NCBI GenBank assembly: GCA_900537125.1 | Contig: UNRJ01000002.1 | Span: 310,001 to 374,000 of the forward strand | DNA from: Rhodobacteraceae bacterium Alg238-R152 | GTDB lineage: Bacteria; Pseudomonadota; Alphaproteobacteria; Rhodobacterales; Rhodobacteraceae | Direction of reading: 5' to 3' | DNA length: 64,000 nt | Shown: in pieces, positions 61,298 to 64,000 of the stretch | Layout of the letters: each line of letters opens with the position of its first letter | Numbering within the stretch: the first letter of the stretch is position 1 | The notes under the pieces: model-generated | The model's input: only the letters and a program-made list of their open reading frames with translations | Database searches by the model: none | Told to the model about the DNA's origin: nothing | Program-made: the position numbers and the translations under genes

Positions 61298-62115
61298 CGA
61301 CGCGCGCTCCAAGAGAGGGACGCGTGTTTGCGGGTGTAGAATTCCCCCATCAGCCCAACCATGAGGAGTACAACACCCACGATGATTGGATACTCGATGG
61401 ATGAGTTGCGGGGGAAGTAGTTGATAAAGGCAAAGCCACGGGCCTGATCAATGCTGTGAAAAAGGGGATTCCAGTCAAACATCGTCAACATAAAGGGGGG
61501 CAAAGTATTGGCGACAAACATTTTGCCTGAGGCGATCATGTTGGCGCGGGCATAGATTGTGTTGGCGATACCTACAAAGGTTGGGAACCAGGGTTTGAGC
61601 GCCAAAAACACAGTGCCGATGGCCAAGCCGGTGAACCAAGCAACCAGCAACATGCCAAACGTTGGAATGGGTTGGTCGATGTCGAACGGCGTGAATGCCA
61701 CGTGGTAGACAAACAGGACCGCAGCCAAAGACAAAACCTGAATGTAGAGGGAGCCAAGAGCTGCGGAGAGAATGGCGATGATGGTGTTCATCGGTGCGTG
61801 TTTCATCATTGGCGATGCTGGCCCCTCAGAGTTGACCACAGCCGACATGGTTTTGGTGTGGGTCATAAAGAGAAAGATGCCAGACATGATATAAATCAGG
61901 AAGTCGCCACGCAGGGCGGAGCCGCGCAGGCCAAGTACGGAGAACAGGACATAGAATGCCATTACAAAAATCACGGTTTGCAGCATGTTCATGGCAATCG
62001 ACATGAGCGCGTTGCCATGAGTTTTGCGCACACTGCGAACAATCGCGTGATAGATCAGTTCGAGGAGATTTAACGCCGAAGCGAAGGTTGTTTTGGGTGC
62101 GGTTTGTTGAAACAT
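61294..62115 (-). CDS. ABC-2-type polysaccharide export permease (KpsM/Wzm-like)
   Basis: 273 residues with about six membrane helices (MLQTVIFVMAFYVLFSVLG, VLSLAAVLFVYHVAF, GMLLVAWFTGLAIGTVFLAL, PIIVGVVLLMVGLMGEFY). WNPLFHSIDQARGFAF is the usual NPL.H..D..R segment of these permeases. It would pass a capsule or O-antigen chain across the inner membrane with a separate ATPase (KpsT). No such ATPase gene is adjacent. Nearby kdsB and a glycosyltransferase support a polysaccharide role. Confidence 0.87.
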   Translation of the reverse strand: MFQQTAPKTTFASALNLLELIYHAIVRSVRKTHGNALMSIAMNMLQTVIFVMAFYVLFSVLGLRGSALRGDFLIYIMSGIFLFMTHTKTMSAVVNSEGPASPMMKHAPMNTIIAILSAALGSLYIQVLSLAAVLFVYHVAFTPFDIDQPIPTFGMLLVAWFTGLAIGTVFLALKPWFPTFVGIANTIYARANMIASGKMFVANTLPPFMLTMFDWNPLFHSIDQARGFAFINYFPRNSSIEYPIIVGVVLLMVGLMGEFYTRKHASLSWSARR

Positions 62116-62233
62116 TCACTATGCCGATTGCGGAGCATTCCCAAGATAACAGGGAAATCTTGCCGTTCTGTTACGCAGGGAGCATAAGGGGCGCGACGGA
62201 AATAAACAACAAATGCCTTTTAGGAGAAATCCA

Positions 62234-63031
62234 TTGAATTATGACGTTCTGATTCCGCTTATTCGTAAATTGTCCATCGAAGCTGGTTCTAAAATTATGG
62301 AAATTTATCAAGCAGATGACTTTGATGTGAAGGTCAAAAGTGACGATAGCCCGGTGACAGCCGCTGATGAGGCTGCGGATGCGCTGATTTCTGCAGGTTT
62401 GCGTGCGGCATTTCCGGATGTGATGCTGGTCACCGAAGAGCAAGCGGACAGCCACACAGCAAAAGGCGAAACATTTCTGATCGTCGACCCGCTGGATGGC
62501 ACCAAAGAGTTCATTCACCGCCGTGGCGACTTCACCGTGAACATTGCGTATGTCGAAAACGGCGTGCCGCAGCGTGGCGTGGTTTATGCGCCAGCGCGGG
62601 AGCGGATGTTTTTCACACAGGCGGATGGGCAAGCGGTGGAAGAGACCGGTGCGTTTGATCCGGACACCGTGGGTGACGTGAAAGCCATTAACGTGGCGGA
62701 CAGCGACAATGCCGCGCTTTACGTGGTGGCATCCAAATCACACCGCGATCAGGCGACGGATGATTACATCAACAAATACAATGTCAAAGACATGAAGAGC
62801 GCGGGCTCTTCGCTGAAGTTCTGTCTAGTGGCGACCGGTGAGGCGGATGTGTATCCGCGTGTGGGTCGCACCATGGAGTGGGACACCGCAGCCGGTCATG
62901 CGGTCTTGTTGGGCGCAGGCGGCGATGTTGTGCGGTTTGACGACCACACGCCGCTGAAATACGGCAAAGAAGACTTCGCCAACCCGTTTTTCATTGCTTA
63001 CGCGCCCAAAGTGGATCTGAAGGAAGCCTAA
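62234..63031 (+). CDS. cysQ: 3'(2'),5'-bisphosphate nucleotidase CysQ
   Basis: 265 residues from a TTG at 62234, which has AGGAG seven bases upstream; the ATG at 62213 would place this site inside the gene. The metal-binding motif DPLDGTKEFIHRRGDF is near residue 85, and the second motif WDTAAGHAVLLGAGG near 216. It removes the 3' phosphate from PAP made by sulfotransferases, and could serve the gene at 14719. It is coupled to kdsB by TAATG. Confidence 0.93.
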   Translation: MNYDVLIPLIRKLSIEAGSKIMEIYQADDFDVKVKSDDSPVTAADEAADALISAGLRAAFPDVMLVTEEQADSHTAKGETFLIVDPLDGTKEFIHRRGDFTVNIAYVENGVPQRGVVYAPARERMFFTQADGQAVEETGAFDPDTVGDVKAINVADSDNAALYVVASKSHRDQATDDYINKYNVKDMKSAGSSLKFCLVATGEADVYPRVGRTMEWDTAAGHAVLLGAGGDVVRFDDHTPLKYGKEDFANPFFIAYAPKVDLKEA

Positions 63032-63831
63032 TGTCTGTATTGATCGTCATTCCGGCGCGCTACGCGTCCACGCGGTATCCTGGCAAACCACTGGCCGAAC
63101 TCACAGGTGCGACAGGGGAGGCGAAGAGCCTGATCCGACGCAGTTGGGAAGCGGCCAGCGTGGTGAAAGGCGTGGATCGTGTGGTTGTGGCGACGGATGA
63201 CGATCGCATCAAGGCCGCAAGCGAAGCTTTTGGCGCAGAGGTGGTGATGACTTCGCCCGACTGTGCCAATGGCACCGAACGCTGTGCAGAGGCGTTTGAC
63301 GTGCTGGGCGGCGGCTATGAGATTGTGGTGAACCTGCAAGGCGATGCGCCGCTGACACCGGCGTGGTTTGTTGAGGACTTGGTTGCAGGCCTCAAAAGGG
63401 ATCCAATGGCGGAGGTGGCGACACCTGTGCTGCGCTGTGACGGGCGGGCGCTTAATGGCTTTTTGGAAGATCGTAAGGCGGGGCGCGTAGGTGGCACAAC
63501 AGCGGTGTTCACCAAAGATCGTCATGCGCTGTATTTCTCCAAAGAAGTGGTGCCGTTTACGGAAGCCAGCTTTGCAGACGGCGACGAGACGCCGGTGTTT
63601 CATCATGTTGGTGTCTATGCCTATCGACCCTCGGCGCTGGGCGCGTATCCACGCTGGCAGGCCGGACCACTGGAGCAGCTTGAAGGGCTAGAACAGTTGC
63701 GGTTTATGGAGCACGGGCGGCAGGTGCTCTGTGTTGAGGTTGAGGCGCGCGGGCGGCAGTTCTGGGAGCTCAACAACCCCGAAGACGTGCCGCGCATTGA
63801 GATGATGATGGCGCAGATGGGCACTGCATGA
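63031..63831 (+). CDS. kdsB: 3-deoxy-manno-octulosonate cytidylyltransferase
   Basis: 266 residues. IPARYASTRYPGKPLAEL near residues 7-24 is the CTP-binding start, and VVVATDDDRIKAASEAFG, NGTERCAEA and NLQGDAPLTP follow. It activates KDO as CMP-KDO for lipopolysaccharide or capsule. Its ATG shares a base with the cysQ stop. The glycosyltransferase gene overlaps its end by four bases. Confidence 0.93.
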   Translation: MSVLIVIPARYASTRYPGKPLAELTGATGEAKSLIRRSWEAASVVKGVDRVVVATDDDRIKAASEAFGAEVVMTSPDCANGTERCAEAFDVLGGGYEIVVNLQGDAPLTPAWFVEDLVAGLKRDPMAEVATPVLRCDGRALNGFLEDRKAGRVGGTTAVFTKDRHALYFSKEVVPFTEASFADGDETPVFHHVGVYAYRPSALGAYPRWQAGPLEQLEGLEQLRFMEHGRQVLCVEVEARGRQFWELNNPEDVPRIEMMMAQMGTA

Positions 63832-64000
63832 GTTTGCCCGCCGGACAGCCAACCATCAGTGTGGTGGTGGTGAGCCGGCGACGCCCGGAGGCGTTAAAAC
63901 GCGCTTTGATGGGCATTTCACAGCTGCGCTATCCGGCCTTTGAAGTTGTGGTTGTGGCGGATGCTGTGGGGCTTGAAGCCGCAACATCTCTGCCTTTTGG
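63828..64000 (+). CDS. Family 2 glycosyltransferase, N-terminus only (3' end outside window)
   Basis: 57 residues are visible. The start is ATGA over the kdsB stop. ISVVVVSRRRPEALKRAL then LRYPAFEVVVVAD are the first beta-alpha-beta units of a GT-A (GT2) fold. Acceptor and sugar cannot be deduced. It continues the kdsB operon. Confidence 0.75.
   Translation, partial: MSLPAGQPTISVVVVSRRRPEALKRALMGISQLRYPAFEVVVVADAVGLEAATSLPF

Noticed and set aside
1-64000. CRISPR arrays, tRNA or rRNA genes, insertion sequences, prophage
   Set aside because: No regular long repeats with spacers, no tRNA T-loop or cloverleaf signals, no transposase or integrase frames were seen by eye.

Overview
The window is a dense, almost gap-free chromosomal segment of an alphaproteobacterium, most likely Rhodobacteraceae (Roseobacter group). 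The reasons are the rsmG-parA-parB order, the heat-shock pair hrcA-grpE lying apart from dnaK-dnaJ in the same segment, the argJ/ppiC-secA divergence, the rimP-nusA-ylxR-infB operon, a receiver-PP2C phosphatase resembling RbaY of Rhodobacter, and the many short conserved exported proteins of this family. Base composition and codon use look even throughout. I see no insertion sequence, prophage, CRISPR array, tRNA or rRNA, so this is core genome rather than an island. The window starts inside rsmG and ends inside a family 2 glycosyltransferase gene.

Layout. 1-7.6 kb: chromosome partitioning (rsmG end, parAB), then a minus-strand run of DUF454 protein, hemW, rdgB and rph, divergent from hrcA-grpE and a TPM-domain protein. 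7.6-18.9 kb: mutS, a ribokinase-like kinase, msrA, an epimerase plus initiating sugar transferase, a class IV aminotransferase plus sulfotransferase-like pair, an SCP2 protein, a NodT-type outer-membrane factor and an MscS channel. 19-31 kb: argG, a membrane protein, ilvA, an HPt protein facing a receiver-PP2C phosphatase, three genes around Hsp33 and two Nudix hydrolases, cca, an ABC exporter and a 23S-type m5U methyltransferase. 31-41 kb: two L,D-transpeptidases flanking a CAP lipoprotein, a 60-residue exported protein, hemH, a degenerate methyltransferase opposite comF, grxC, a nitrilase-family amidase, a MarR regulator, ubiG, prolyl aminopeptidase and a Tat-exported solute-binding protein. 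41-52 kb: rimP-nusA-ylxR-infB, a 41-residue small ORF, mutT-argJ-ppiC, and divergent secA. 52-64 kb: two exported proteins (one a PstS-like/OmpA fusion), radC, an amino-acid binding protein, dnaJ/dnaK, alkB, an SH3 protein with an ABC-2 permease, then cysQ-kdsB and a glycosyltransferase.

Most genes are housekeeping. The envelope theme is strong: KDO activation (kdsB), polysaccharide export permease, sugar transferase, transpeptidases, SecA and a SurA/PpiC-like chaperone. The protein-quality theme is also strong: HrcA, GrpE, DnaK, DnaJ, Hsp33, MsrA and SecA.

The most unexpected material is non-coding. Three intergenic regions (14672-14704, 27728-27760 and 55666-55698) carry the same motif, CGNNATACNGN, in three tandem copies at an exact 11-base period, in either orientation. 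This looks like a shared binding array of the kind used by OmpR/PhoB-type regulators. Separately, three genes have start regions built into RNA structure: rimP (long-range inverted repeat plus a terminator abutting the ribosome-binding site), the TPM gene (Shine-Dalgarno inside the grpE terminator) and the m5U methyltransferase (start codon inside a 10-bp hairpin). None of these could be tested here by folding or genome search.
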